DNA of 64,000 bases from Buxus sempervirens (GCA_947561395.2 OX387182.1:45439949-45503948); one strand, 5' to 3'. Positions 9,888 to 22,259 are shown, numbered from the stretch's first letter. Notes: generated by a model from the sequence alone, not told the origin. A program made the numbers and translations.

Positions 9888-12082
9888 ATGAGTACGTCTT
9901 TATGTTTGTCTGAGTCCAATAAGAGACGCATAATGGATATCTGGGCTGGTGTCTTATTCAACTGCTGCACTAGATCATACTCCGGAGTGAAGGCACTATA
10001 GTGGAGTTTTTCAATCTCCTCTTCTGGGGCCTTCCCCTTCTTCTTATGGGTCTGTGGCAATTCAGTGGCCACATCCTTCCCTTTTTCTTTCCTTGTTCTT
10101 TCTTCACTAGTCTCTTCCTCTGGTGCAGGTGGAGGGTCGGGGTTTACGTATCGACTAGATCGGGTGATCCGATCAACTTCTCTTTCAGTAGAAGTGATGG
10201 TGGATTCATGGTACATAGGCAGGAACTGGTAGGGCGGAGGTACCGCACAATAAGATGGTTGAAGATGGAGTTGGGATAGGTTAAAGGTAGGTGGCTCAAG
10301 TGAGAGGTCCATTGGGTCATTGAAGGGGTTGTTCATCATGTCAAAGATGTTTAAGGAAGGTGAATCAGGGATAGGTGGAGGATAGAAAGGTTCTGGTTCT
10401 AGAAGGTGGAAGTGCACCAGAGGGAATCCCAAGAAGGTTTCTTCGTCATCATCTCCGTTGATGACGCATACTTGCTGATGAATTGCCCCTTCTTGAAGGT
10501 AAATCCTGAAAATTTGCCCCGGTCGCCCAATCAACAAAGAGGGGTCAAATTGTATTTCCTTACCCTGGTCACTGATGACCTGATTCACAGATCCACTAGC
10601 AGAAGCCTTAGAGTGATCTGGGAGAGGATTGGTAGCTGTGCCAGTAGGTGGAGTCGATGCTGCTGGTGCTGGGGGATCTACAGAGATCTTCTTGCTATCT
10701 ATCAGATCCTGTATATCATGCCTCAAGTCCCAGCATCGATTAGTGGAATGCCCGGGAGCTCCAGAATGGTACTCACACCTCTCTGCCGCATTATAGTTTC
10801 GTGGATTTACCATTCGAGGATTTGGTGGCTTGATCTGTAAGTACCCCTTCTTCAGCAGGGTGGCCAACAACTCGGCCGGTGCATAAGGTAATGGGGTAAA
10901 CACCCTCTTCATCCTTGCCTCCGCCTCTTCTCTGGTTCTTCTCATGGGTTGCCCCTGGCCTTCAGGCCTTTGAGAGATATGGTAAGGCTGTGTTGGCTGT
11001 ACATAATTAACAGCATGGGTCTCCTGCCTTCTGGGCTCTTGCCCTGGGTTTCTACCACTTTGTCCTACTGCTGCCCTTCTCTGTGTAGGGCCCTGGCCAC
11101 TGCCATCTATCTTATCAGCTCTTACAGCGTCTTCAATTCTGTCGGCCGTCAGAATCAGATCATTGAAGTTGGAAGTACTCTATCCCAATAGCAAGGAGAA
11201 AAACGGCTGTCCCAATGATTCTATGAACAAAGAGGTCATCTCCTGTTCAAGTAGTGGCGGTTGAACCAGTGTGGCCAATTCTTTCCAACGTTTGGCATAC
11301 TCCCGTACAGATTCCTGATTCTTCTTTGTCAACCTTTGCAGTTCAGCCCTAGTTTGCATAATCTGACTGTTCAAACGGTACTGCTGAATGAATGCTGCGG
11401 CCAAATCATTCCAAGTCTTGATCTTGGTTTTGTCCAGACTCAAAAACCAAGTGTATGCTGCCCCAGTCAGTGACCTCTGGAAAAATTGTACCATTATCTT
11501 CTCATCTTTGGCATATTGGCACATATCTCCTGAGTAAGATCTCAAATGGTTTAACGGGCATCCAGTACCATCAAATTGATGCAGATCTGGGCATTTGAAC
11601 TTGGGAGGAAGTTGAACATCAGAGAAGAAGCAGAGGCTGTCCAAAGTAGCCTCTGTAGGAACCGTGCTAGGGCGTAACTGCTTCAGTTCTTCTCGTAGGG
11701 CATCTACTTCTGCCTTGTTTGCCGCCATCTTTTCCTCAAACTGGACCTGCTGAGTCCTGTACCAGTCTTCCTCCTCTTGCCCCAGCTGGACAGGTGCAAT
11801 GGTCTGAGGGAGTGGTACTGCCTGTGGAGGCGGTGGTGGCACTAATGGAGTTGGATATACCGGGTATGGTGGTGGAGCTTCTGCCTGTGGTGGAGCAATT
11901 GGTTGCTGCAGTGCTACTGGTGCAGCAGAGGGAGCCATTCTTAGTTCTCTTAATTCTGCCATTAATTCCTGAATGATGGTACCCATGCTATCAATCCTCT
12001 GTTGTAAATCAGCCACTGTCTGTGTCTGGCTGGACTCTGCCTGGTCCTGTCCTGACGAGGTCTGTTCCCCTGGCTGCTCCAT
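9857..12082 (-). pseudogene. Gag of inner element
   Basis: The likely start is the ATG at 12082 (MEQPGEQ), 56 nt after a candidate splice acceptor at 12139-12140; an upstream in-frame stretch reaches 12193. An N-terminal coiled-coil-like segment (QQRIDSMGTIIQELMAELREL) and a Pro/Gln-rich linker precede the retrotransposon gag core (KFKCPDLHQFDGTG... WFLSLD... REYAKRWKELA). A premature TAG at 11180-11182 cuts it after LGQPFFSLLLG; the same frame then resumes. The second half has a zinc-knuckle-like motif (CEYHSGAPGHSTNRC) of the Tat type. Gag coats the RNA in the particle. The frame ends at 9857, past the point where protease should follow in phase. Confidence 0.88.
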
Positions 12083-12137
12083 CTCAAGTCTTCTTCTGGA
12101 TCTTAACAGGTAAGGGCTTCGAGAAGCAATTTTGGTA

Positions 12138-12160
12138 CCTGGGAAGGGCAACCAGCGGAT
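12138..12160 (-). promoter_or_regulatory. Candidate splice acceptor before gag (inner element)
   Basis: The minus strand reads a pyrimidine-rich stretch ending CCTTCCCAG, then GTACC. The outer element has a matching site (CCTTCTCCAG then GTACAC) at 24515-24516, also about 50 nt before its gag ATG. Conservation at the same place in two diverged copies suggests that ORF1 and the tandem arrays can be spliced out of the gag message. No donor was identified. Confidence 0.4.
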
Positions 12161-12269
12161 ATTAGTGCAACTTATATTAAAGGCATAAAGCATGATTATT
12201 GATATATTTTAACTGTCTAAAAGAATTAATTTATTTGAATTATTTTGAAAATGATAGGTACTTCTGAAC

Positions 12270-13066
12270 CTGGTCTATTTTAGCCAGACGGCTGGGAAAG
12301 GGAACCCTAAACTGATCTGTTTTAACCAAATGGCTGGGAGAGAGAACCCGGTTTAAACTGGTCTATTTTAGCCAAACGGCTGGGAAAGGGAACCCGGTTT
12401 AGACTGGTCTATTTTAGCCAAACGGCTGGGAAAGGGAACCCTAGACTGATCTATTTTAACCAAATGGTTGGGAGAGAGAACCCGGTTTAGACTGGTCTAT
12501 TTTAGCCAATCGGCTGGGAAAGGGAACCTTAAACTGATCTATTTTAACCAAATGGTTGGGAGAGAGAACCCGGTTTAGATTGGTCTATTTTAGCCAAACG
12601 GCTGGGAAAGGGAACCCTAGACTGTTTAGATTGGTCTATTTTAGCCAAACGGCTGGGAAAGGGAACCCTAGACTGATCTATTTTAACCAAATGGTTGGGA
12701 GAGAGAACCCGGTTTAGATTGGTCTATTTTAGCCAAACGGCTGGGAAAGGGAACCCGGTTTAGACTGGTCTATTTTAGCCAAACGGCTGGGAAAGGGAAC
12801 CCTAGACTGATCTATTTTAACCAAATGGTTGGGAGAGAGAACCCGGTTTAGACTGGTCTATTTTAGCCAATCGGCTGGGAAAGGGAACCCTAAACTGATC
12901 TATTTTAACCAAATGGTTGGGAGAGAGAACCCGGTTTAGACTGGTCTATTTTAGCCAAACGGCTGGGAAAGGGAACCCTAGACTGATCTATTTTAACCAA
13001 ATGGTTGGGAGAGAGAACCCGGTTTAGATTAGTCTATTTTAGCCAAACGGCTAGGAAAGGGAACCC
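12270..13066. repeat. Minisatellite of alternating 42-46-bp units, about 18 copies
   Basis: Two related units alternate: one with TTTTAGCCAAACGGCTGGGA and one with TTTTAACCAAATGGTTGGGA, each joined by GAACCCGGTTTAGA or a shortened GAACCCTAGA. The array sits between ORF1 and gag. Paired copies make larger blocks of about 88 bp that are themselves repeated. Confidence 0.95.
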
Positions 13067-13129
13067 AAATTTAAAAGGTTGGTTTGAGCTCAGTATCACG
13101 AGGTTGGACCATGTAAAGTCTCCGCAGGG

Positions 13130-13632
13130 GGTGAGCTGAACAGTAGCACCCAGGTGTACCTTAACCAATTTTCAGTTTAATCTCTGATGGTTTTAGCACC
13201 TGACTTCGGCTAGTAGTTCCCGGGCGTGTCTTAGCTAGTCGTTGGTTTAATCACCATTGACTTTGATGCCTCACAACGGGGAAGGCTATGCCAGGACGAT
13301 CTTCCACCAATTTTCTGGTTTAATTACCAGTGGCTTCAATGCCCTAAGAGTTCGGCTAGGGATACCCGAGCGTACCTTAGTCGTTAGCTTAGTTGCTTGA
13401 CCTTGGTGCCACACAATAGGGTATGCTATGCCAGGACGATCCTCTGCCAATTTTCTGGTTTAAACACCAGTGGCATTAGTGCCCCAAGAGTTCGGCTAGG
13501 GATACCCGAGCGTGTCTTAGCTAGTCGTTGGCTTATTTGCCTTTGACTTTGGCGCTTCTCAACGGGGTATGCTATGCCAGGACGATCCTTTGCCAATTTT
13601 CTGGTTTAAACACCAGTGGCATCAGTGCCCCA
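13130..13632. repeat. Second tandem array, ~143-bp unit, three copies plus a partial
   Basis: Full units lie at 13205-13350, 13351-13490 and 13491-13632, each starting TTCGGCTAG and containing GCTATGCCAGGACGATC and TTTTCTGGTTTAA; a degraded partial copy precedes them. The unit is unrelated to the adjacent 42-46-bp array, although both lie in the same ORF1-gag interval. The stretch 13633-13997 has no clear gene. Confidence 0.9.
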
Positions 13633-13997
13633 TAGGCTGACCGTATGATCTTTTAAATTAGACGGGTGTGATCTGAGCTCAAGGGATTGGGTGTTCTTTA
13701 TTCAGAACCCTGGGGTTTTAAAACTTAAACTTGAAACTTGAAAGTTTGAGAGTTAATAAGGATGGGGTGTTCTTTATTCAGAATCCCTTGGGTTTAAAAA
13801 TTCCTTTGGCAAGTTCTTTATTCAGATTGCCTGAAAGTTTTGAAGTTGATGGATTGGGGCCAGATTGTTTGAAAAAGGAATTTGAGGATGTCTTAATTGA
13901 CTTTATTAAATCTAACACAAAACACTTCATGGAAAAGGAAGTACAATGCCAAAATTCAGCACAAGCAATTACATGAAAAAACAAACAAACCCAGAGT

Positions 13998-15296
13998 CTA
14001 GCTAGGTTGGTCATCATCATAATGAGAGGACACGTCTCGCCTTTTCAAGGCGCGCAGAAGTTTATTCTGCAGACGTCGGTCCTCTTTTGCGCGTCTGCGC
14101 ATGGTGTCAAGCTGCTGTTGAAGGGCCTCATTGGCCTGCTTGTTTTTACGCTCGGAATCCACGTATGCACGGTGGATTCGAGAATGAGATTCCCGCAATT
14201 CGGCCACCCTATCCCTGTATGTGTCAGGGGGCGGAACTGGGATATCGTCAGAGGTGACGATATGGAGAGGAGGTGGGCTGTCTAGGCCAGTTTCTCGAGC
14301 AATCCATTGTTCGTAATTACGAACGTCGGATGCAGTGAAAATGTCCTCTTGCAGTATGTGCACGTGTTGCCATTTCTTCACCAATTTTTTCTTCAATTCC
14401 CATGTTAGTGGGCCAGTTAATCCTTCCGCCTCATCCTTGATCGGTATTTCCTGAGACTTCCCAAACTGTCTCAGAATTCGAACCGGATAGTATGGCATGG
14501 CATGGGTCAAGCCTATCAAGGCTAGGCAATGTCTTTTCCTGAAAGTTATGACGGGAGTATATGTTTGGTCAAATGTGCCTCCCCATCTTATATCCATTTC
14601 TCCTTTCAATTGGAGAAAGTGGTCAAACCAGTCCTCTCTGGAGGGTAAGTCTGGTCTAATCTCTCTTCGGGCCATCAATGTGACATTGTCACGGACGTAC
14701 CCATAATGTGGGTTGATAGGTTCAGCAACCATCAGCTGATCTTGAAGCCAAATGTGTAGGAGAGGAGCGCATCCCTGAAACCTCCTAGTTCTGTTCTAAG
14801 TCATGGTCAAAGCATGGTATAGCTGAGCAAGGATCAGTGGTGCAATTCGGAATTTTACTTGGAGTTGGTCTACAATTTCCATGAGGGCCAAATTAATGGT
14901 GTCTTCCCCAGTAGGAAAGAAGAGCTGTGACAGAACCACGAGGGTGAAGGTGTCCCACCAAACACGGGGTCTTTCTTGCTTTTTATCCCTTATCTTTTCA
15001 GCAAGGAAGGTTTTAGAGACCCGCGTGAATGCTTGGTCACCTCCTAAGGTCTGAAATTCTCCTCTGGGTAGGCTAAAGAAAGTACAAGCTTCATTCTTGT
15101 AGCTATCTTTGAGACTTGGCTTGGCTGGTTCTCCATGGTCACGAAATCGGAGGAATAGTTCAAATTCCTCAATTGTGGGAGTCAACTCATTAGTTCCAAA
15201 CCTAAAGAGTGAAAGCTGGGGATCCCAGAAAGGCAGGGCTGCCTGAATCATGTCCCAATTAATGGGCACATTTAATAGGGACAGAGTTTGTCCCAT
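13998..15296 (-). pseudogene. ORF1 of inner element, one nonsense codon
   Basis: A 433-codon frame from ATG 15296 to 13998, broken once by TAG at 14796-14798. The first part contains LPFWDPQLSLFRFGTNELT and a PTIEEFELFLRF segment. The second contains RPDLPSREDWFDHFL and ends in a basic, probably coiled-coil tail with many Arg, Lys and Gln. It lies between the primer site and gag, where Ogre elements carry their extra ORF1. The family is, to my recollection, the plant DUF7745-type domain; its function is unknown. Low-complexity Gln/Arg repeats at the C-terminus suggest oligomerisation or RNA binding, but this is inference. Confidence 0.8.
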
Positions 15297-16728
15297 GTGG
15301 TATTTCTGTTCCCATTTAATTTGTTCATCTCCTTGTAATTGCCTTGTTTAAGAACGGATCCAAGGGGTATCAAAGGCACAATTCTCTATCCTAGGGAAGC
15401 GAACTCTCTCAGTCGAGGATGAAGATGCCATGCCGACTATCCGATTGAAATTCCAAGTCAATTTAGGGTTTTCCACCAAAAACTCTAAATTAGTCGAAGG
15501 CATGCAACAAGATATGCAAAAATTAAATCAATGCCTAAGCAGTTTATGCAATCAAGAATCAAATCCAAGCACTCAAGTTATGGGGTCTTAAGGGTTATGT
15601 CCTTTAAATGTTTGGAAAACACATTCAGGTCTTAGCCGGCCTTTTCTTTCATCTGTTCTTTCATCTGCTCTTTCATTTGCCCCTAGTGTCACACTGAAAA
15701 TAATATTTACAACTTGCCTTCGAGGGCGAAATTTACAAAAATAAATCTGGAAAGAGAATCACCTTTAGGGTTGTTGAGAACCCAAAAGGAGGGTACAAAT
15801 TTGCCACTCGGCAGGTGGGCTGAAATCCTATCTCTAGGGTTTTTCTGCCTCTGTTCTGACCCATTTCTGTCTGATCTGGCCGGCTTTCAACTGAACCGAG
15901 ACCGACTTGGATGCATGGATTAAATCGAGTTAATTTCCTTAAATTAGGGCTAAGATCAACAAAAGCGGGGGTTAATGCCCCAGATTGATTTTACCCCTAT
16001 TTGTTCATTCATGTTCATGCTCACATCAGGGTTTATCAGAAGTAATAGGTGGGGAAGGATACCCAGCCCAAGGCACCTGCCTTCAAGGGTCTGAGCCAAG
16101 TACTAGACCCTTCGCGTACCATGGCAAGAAACCAATGGCGCTTGAAGAATCTAGAAACCTGGGGAGATGGGTTTACCCTGCTTTCCCTGGCAAGCCACGG
16201 GAGCGTAGGGCTAATACCATCCCAAAAGTAAGTTTCTCGATTGAAGAAGGGTGGCTGCTAGAGAGATCTAGGTTTTGGTTAAGAACATTTCCATGGTGCA
16301 GACATTCATTTCGGATCATTCATGTAGACTCCCTCGTGCATGTCACCCCATGTAGTTAAAAATAAAAGTCATTCACGGTGTAGTGAGGTGCTTGTATGTG
16401 CAGTGGAGCCAAGTGCTGTGTCTGCTCGGGTGATTCTCGGATAATGGGCTGATTAAGGGTTCCTTAATGTCACTTTTATAGTGAGAATATAGAACAGTAT
16501 GCAATACAATGTTTGGGTGGATCCCCAGGTAAGTGGAGGGTCACATGGAACCGCTTAAATTCCAATTTCCTTAGGCAATTATCTCGTCCTTGTGACAGGA
16601 TCCCCCAATATCATGTAATTACATAAGTTCCATAAACCACTAAAGTTGGACAAGAAGTACTTCCTAAATCTGCTTATATCCACCTAAGTTGACTCATTTG
16701 ATAACCAGGGTCCAGCTGGGTTGAGGGG
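15297..16728 (-). other. 5' leader of inner element
   Basis: 1.4 kb between the primer site and the ORF1 start, on the minus strand. No conserved protein was recognised; short open stretches on the plus strand look like chance. It would contain the packaging signal, which cannot be identified by eye. Confidence 0.6.
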
Positions 16729-16746
16729 TCCCCAGTGGAGTCGCCA
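16729..16746 (-). other. Primer binding site, tRNA-Arg type
   Basis: The minus strand reads TGGCGACTCCACTGGGGA, 3 nt after the 5' LTR end. This is complementary to the 3' end of plant tRNA-Arg whose acceptor stem starts GACTCCA, by my recollection of that tRNA. A tRNA-Arg primer is typical of Ogre-type elements. Confidence 0.85.
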
Positions 16747-16749
16747 AGC

Positions 16750-19104
16750 TGTGCGCACCTAAAACCTGGATCCTAGATCTCACACTGGGCGCACGTTCGG
16801 TGTGTGCCTCGGGACTTTTCGGAGTCGCCACTGCCTGAGAGGTGCAGGCAGACACGGTTTTGCCCTAATCGGGTCTAAGTCTGGTCTGCGGCTTTTTCAG
16901 AGTTCTAGCTAAGTCCTCGGTTACGTCCGGGGAAGTCCTAAACACACCCCGGTCCGCCCCGTCGGTCTGACGGGTCCCTCGGGTCTCCCTGGTTTTTTGA
17001 GTCAATTTCACCCTTCCTAGACCAGCATGCCACCTTGTTTGGTCTGGTGGGACCCTTTGATGGTTTGGGCCCCTTTTTATTTTATTTTATCTTTTTATCA
17101 GATGAACTGGGTCGGGTACGGGTCCCGTTGGAAGACCCATGGGTTGCCAAGGTTGGGCTTGGGGCCCAGTTGGGTTATTGAGTAACCCATTTGGTTATTT
17201 TATTAAGTTTTATTTATTTACAATTTTTGTTTGGGCTTGGAATGGGCCCATTAGCCAAAGTCCAGTGGCCTGGGCCTGTTTATTGGAAACAGGCCTGGTA
17301 TAGGCCAGTCTAAGGTGGGCCCTACAAATGGGCCCTGGGGAATCTTGGTGGGCCCATCTAGGCCCACAGTCTTTTATTGGGCTCAAAATAGCCCAAGTTG
17401 TCTAAAAGGCCGGTTCAAGCCGGTTTGGGTTGAATCAGGTTCAACCGATCCAAATGAATTAATTTTTAAGTTATTTTTCTAACCTGACCGTACTCTTAGT
17501 GCGGTTTGGTCAGAACCGTTCTGTGTGTGCGGTTGCTGCTCAGTTTCACTTGTTTGCACCGATTTCAATTGTGATCATTCTGGCAAGCTTCCGGGGGTCT
17601 CCGGTGACTCCAGTCGTAGTTCCATCATCTCCAGGATTTTCCGTTTTCTTTATTTGGCTTGTAAAACCATCTTCTTCTTCTCTTTTGCACTTTAGAGAGG
17701 TGAGATTGTCTCTTAGTCACCCACAGTCAACTTCCAAGAAGGGAATGAAGGGAATTTACAGGGGTAAAATATGTTCATTAAGACTGGTTAGTCAAATAAA
17801 CTTATATTTTGGTAAAAGGTGTCTTTTTTCTTTAAGACACATTCTTCTCTTCTTTTCATGGAATCATCAACCTGACTTGAGATCATTGTGGCTTTAAACA
17901 ACTAATAAGAGGGTTAGAACAAAATGCATAAAAACTTAAAGAGAAGGGAAGATAATCTCATTGTATTAAAAAATACTTACAGTAAGAATGCTTGTTAGTC
18001 TTGATAGGTTGGGGTTCTTCCAAGCAATTTGGCAGCGCTTCCGCGTCTTTATAGATTTCTCAAGATGACTTGAACAGGATTTGGCTGGGTTTTTTGTCAA
18101 ATGGGTGAAAGAAGAAGGTTTAAGCAGAGTTTAGACTAATAAGGGGTATTTTGGGTATTTGGGTATTGGGTAATGAGAGGGACAGAGCTTGGCTGCATTT
18201 TCGGACAAGAAGAAGACAGAGGGAGAGGGTGTGGGGACTGAGGGACCAGCTTGTTTCAAATGGGGGGTGGCCCTCTATTTATAGGCAAAAAAGTGCCGGA
18301 ACCGCATTTGAAGTGCGGTTCGGTCACAACCGCACTTTAAGTGCGGTTCGGTCACAACCGCACTTTAAGTGCGGTTGGAATTCAACACGTGCAAATCTGC
18401 GCGAATCTGCCAGCTGTCGCCGTACAGGACACGCGTCCACCTTCTAGAAGATCAAAACCGTATTTGAAGCACGGTTCAAACTAAACCGTACTTCAAGTGC
18501 GGTTGAGCACGTTTTTTAAATGCCGGATCTGAAATATTTTATTCAATTTGATTTAATTAAAGATTTTATCCGATTTTCTTAATATTTTATTAAAAAATCT
18601 AAGATTATATTATTAAAATATTAAGATACTTTTTATTTAAATGTTCAAATATTAAGATATGTTTTATTAAATGTTTTTTATTGATTTTGTTAATTCATTT
18701 TGCTTTTTTGCTGCTATTCTGCCAAACGGGCAGTTTTTCTGAAACTTCAACTGCTCATAACTTCTTCGTCCGGTGTCCGATTTTATCAAACTTAGTGTCG
18801 TTGGAACCGGCTCGGAACCACCTATCCATTGGAATCAAGTTTGGTAGTTGAATTGGGGTCGAGCAAAAAGTCAACTTTTCGCTCCCCAAAAGTTTGACCA
18901 ACTCATATCTTTCTCATCTGGACTCTGATTCCAGCAAATTCAGTTGCGTTGGAACCGTGTTGACATGCTCTTTTCAATGAGATGAAGTTTGATGGCCAAA
19001 TTTACTTGAATCAAAAAGTCAATTTTTGACCCCCTCAGGGTTTGAATTTTAATTTGATTTTTCATTTTTCTTTATTTTGGGGGTGCAAAAATCAGGTGTC
19101 TACA
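16750..19104 (-). repeat. 5' LTR of inner element
   Basis: 2355 bp, from TGTGCGCACC to GTGTCTACA on the plus strand. TATA at 18275-18285. It carries two 28-bp palindromic modules (18320-18375) where the 3' LTR has one. U3 also holds the ~149-bp direct repeats. Immediately right of it is the second GCCAC copy, then outer-element RNase H sequence. Confidence 0.95.
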
Positions 19105-19465
19105 GCCACTTTGCCGTTCTGCTAGTTAATGCCGGTTTCTCAAATAAATACTTCAGAGGGTCCATCCGGGATATCAATAGTGTGGAGTGACTAAAGAAGT
19201 AATGCCTTAGCCTCTGAGTTGCCTACACTAGAGCACAACAAGTCTTTTCCAATGGTGAGTACTTGGCTTCATATTCTGTGAATTTTTTACTCAAATAGTA
19301 AATTGCCCTTTCCTTTCTACCCGTCTCATCATGCTGCCCCAAGACACATCCCATCGACGTTTCCAACACCGACAAGTACAGGATCAGTAGTCTTCCTGGA
19401 GTTGGTGGCACTAGCATAGGTGGGTTCAGTAAATACTCCTTGATTGTGTCAAAGGCTTTTGGCAA
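19105..19465 (-). pseudogene. RNase H of outer element (upstream fragment)
   Basis: Encodes the first RNase H: GCVLGQHDETGRKERAIYYL and the LEKTCCALV motif, then TAG at 19223 where Trp is expected, then the connection up to the insertion point. It follows RT but in another frame: one A appears to be missing from an A-run near 19457, and a nonsense codon lies at 19474. The rest of the domain lies at 354-1. Confidence 0.85.
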
Positions 19466-19469
19466 TCCT

Positions 19470-20754
19470 CATTCTAGACCGTCGGGTTATTCTTCCTCAA
19501 AAGTTTGAAAATTGGTTCACAGATAGCAGTAAGTTGTGCTATGAACCGGCTTATATATTGAATTCTTCCAAGAAAGCCCCTAACCTCCTTCTCTGTTTTG
19601 GGTGCTGGCATCTCAATTATGGCTTTGGCTTTAGCCGGGTCAATTTCAATTCCTCTTCTGCTTACTATAAATCCCAGCAACTTCCCTGATGTAGCCCCAA
19701 AGACGCATTTTGCCGGGTTAAGCCGTAGACTGTACTTCCTGAGTCGATCAAAAACTTTCTTTAGATTGATCAAGTGGTCCTCCTCTTTGCACGATTTGGC
19801 AATCATATCATCCACGTAGACTTCCATCTCCTTATGGATCATGTCATGGAATAGTGCTGTTATGGCCCGCTGGTATGTTGCCCCAGCGTTCTTAAGCCCA
19901 AATGGCATGACTGTGTAGTGGAATCTGCCCCAAGGTGTGATGAACGCTGTTTTCTCTTGATCTTCCTTAGTCATTTTGATCTGATTGTATCCTGAGAAAC
20001 CATCCATGAATGAAAATAGGCAATGTACCGCAGTATTATCGACCATAAAGTCGATGTGTGGAAGTGGAAAATCATCCTTTGGGCTTGCCTTATTCAAATC
20101 TCTGTAGTCCACGCACATTCTGACTTTCCCGTCCTTCTTTGGTACTGGCACTATGTTTGCGAGCCACTCGGGATACGTAGAGACTGCCAGAAATGCTGCT
20201 TGGAATTGCTTTACCACTTCGTCCTTGACCTTCAGAGTCCATTCAGGTTTCAATCTTCTTAGCTTCTGCTTAATTGGCTTAACCCCTGGTAAAATTGGCA
20301 ACTTGTGCACCACCATGTCAGTGTCCAACCCCGACATGTCCCAATATGACCAAGCAAATACATCCTTATAGTCTGCCAAGAACTGTGTCATTTCAACATG
20401 CTGCACATTAGACAGACATGCCCTGATTTTCACTATTTTTGGGTCATCTTCGGTCCCAAGATTTATTGAAATGGTCTCCTCAATATTAGGTTGGACCCCC
20501 TTTTCATGACATTCCAATTGATATTCATTTTCTTTTGGAACGTCTTCTTCTTTGACCTCGGTCTCTTCTTCGATTCCCATGAGATCAAAGTCGAGCTCAA
20601 GGTCAAAGTCATATTCAACCTGGTCCAATTCGGTTTGATTATATGGTTCATAAGTGGTTTGGACCTTTTTGAAAAAATTTTGGGTTTTTTGTGAGCCTTC
20701 TAAACATAATTCCCTTGAAGATGAAGGCTTATTAGGACCTTCAGGGAAATGGCA
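19470..20754 (-). pseudogene. Reverse transcriptase of outer element
   Basis: In phase with the upstream protease except for a TAA at 20755-20757. It holds IVPVPKKDGKVRMCVDYRDL, FMDGFSGYNQIKM, MPFGLKNAGATYQR, YVDD (about 19818-19807), LGFIVSRRG and RGFLGRIQYISRF. It ends in NPTV followed by TAG (19474-19476), where the inner element encodes Trp. The active-site residues are kept, but the frame is closed at both ends by mutations. Confidence 0.9.
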
Positions 20755-22206
20755 TTACACTATTGGAGTTTTTTTTTTGGAAGCCGCGTCAGTTTGCCAA
20801 ACAAATGCTGCTTCAAAGGTAAGGGGAGTTTCCTCCCAATTGTTCAATATAAAATTTTTGGGAGCAGGGGAAATAGTGCAAGCCTGCTCCTCAAACCCAG
20901 AATCCGATGCCATCATCACCGGGTGGGTACTGCCCTTTTCTGCTACGGGGCCCAGTCCAGATATAACCTCATCCGGAATCTTCACTGCTGTCCAGTCAAT
21001 GAATGGCAGGTCCATGTCTGTTCCTGTCTTATCACCCTCAGTCATGGCAAAGAAAGTCCCAACATCTTCAGAGAAGTCTGTCCGCTGCTCTAGTTGTGGC
21101 CCAGGCCCGTCTGCTGCTCCCAGTATAGGAGATGGGTTGTATGGTTGCAAGGCCGAAACAGAAGGCTTTTGAAATGGGTTGATGTTTCGGTAAGGAGGCT
21201 TGGATTGGTCCATGGGAGGAGATAGTTGGATTATGCAAGAGGGTCTTGGAAAATTCTCTCTTAGATGAGGGAGTTTTCCTTTGCTTCTTTTCTCTCCTTC
21301 TTCGTACTTCATCCTCCTCCAACCTCTGGGTTTAAATCCCAACCCTACTTTGGGGATCAGCTTTTTGGCCCTGATGGGCTCCACCATTCCTTGTAAATTT
21401 ATTCCCAGGCCTTTTTCCGGGTGAAAGTGGTATTTTTCCATCACTTTCTTCACCATTTCTTCTGCAGTAGTCCCTTTCTTTTCTTTTTTCTCACACCCCC
21501 CAGGTATGAAATTGACCGTTTCAAATTGAAACGAGTGAAACGCCATCTTGTCAACAGTTAAGTCCACATTTATTAAGGGTACATTAGGTGACACAATGGG
21601 AGGCACCAAATTCTCAGCTAAGACTATTATCACCCTTTGCCCTCTTATGTATTTCACCCTTTGGTGGAGCGTGGATGGTATTGCCCTAGCCAAGTGTATC
21701 CATGGCCTTCCTAGGAGTAGATTGAATGCTGCTAGAATATCCATCACTTCAAATGTGATGTTGAAAATATTCGGTCCGATTGTGACCGGCAGTTCAATCT
21801 CCCCTAGGGAGTGTGTCTTAGAGCTATCGAAAGCCCTCACTATCCTCCCATTTTGCTTGATCTTCGACTGATCCAGACCAAGCTTGACAAAAGTGATTAA
21901 CGGGCAGACGTTTAACGCCGACCCGTTGTCAATTAAAACCCGTGCAATCATGTTGCCCTTACAAAGCACTGTGATATGCAAAGGGTCCACATGATAACAC
22001 CCACCTGGGCTTATCTCACATTCAGAGAAGCTTATCACATTATGTGACAAGATTTGACCAACCATTTTGCCTAGCTGATCTGGATCGATTGTCTGGGATA
22101 CGTGTGCACTCTGTAGCACCCTTAACAATGCATCCCTGTGCTTTTCAGAATTCAGTAAAAGGCCCAGTATTGAAATCTGGGCCAGGACCTTGTTCAGCTG
22201 ATCCAC
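20755..22206 (-). pseudogene. Protease region of outer element
   Basis: A 483-codon open stretch. The retropepsin motif VLIDNGSALNVCPL keeps its catalytic Asp, followed by FNLLLGRPWIH. Downstream is a long linker (KGLGINLQGMVEPI, VGLGFKPRGWRRM) leading to RT in the same frame, so in this lineage protease and RT were probably one polyprotein without a frameshift. It is separated from gag by a small indel near 22255. Confidence 0.88.
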
Positions 22207-22259
22207 AAGATTGAATTCACTTTTCTTTATTATTTTTATGAGGTCTGATGCCTCATTTT

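Larger units (their letters stand above)
355..19104 (-). mobile_element. Inner Ogre-like Ty3/gypsy retrotransposon, complete with both LTRs
   Basis: An 18.75-kb element with TG...CA LTRs and a perfect 5-bp duplication GCCAC (350-354, 19105-19109). Order along the minus strand: 5' LTR 19104-16750, primer site 16746-16729, leader, ORF1 15296-13998, two tandem arrays, gag from 12082, protease, linker ORF, RT, RNase H, second RNase H, integrase ending at 4481, 3' noncoding region, polypurine tract 2680-2668, 3' LTR 2667-355. The tRNA-Arg primer site, extra ORF before gag, dual RNase H and LTRs over 2 kb together are typical of the Tat/Ogre lineage. The LTRs look about 98-99% alike by eye, so insertion is fairly recent, but gag, pro and pol carry stops and frameshifts. 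Confidence 0.95.
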
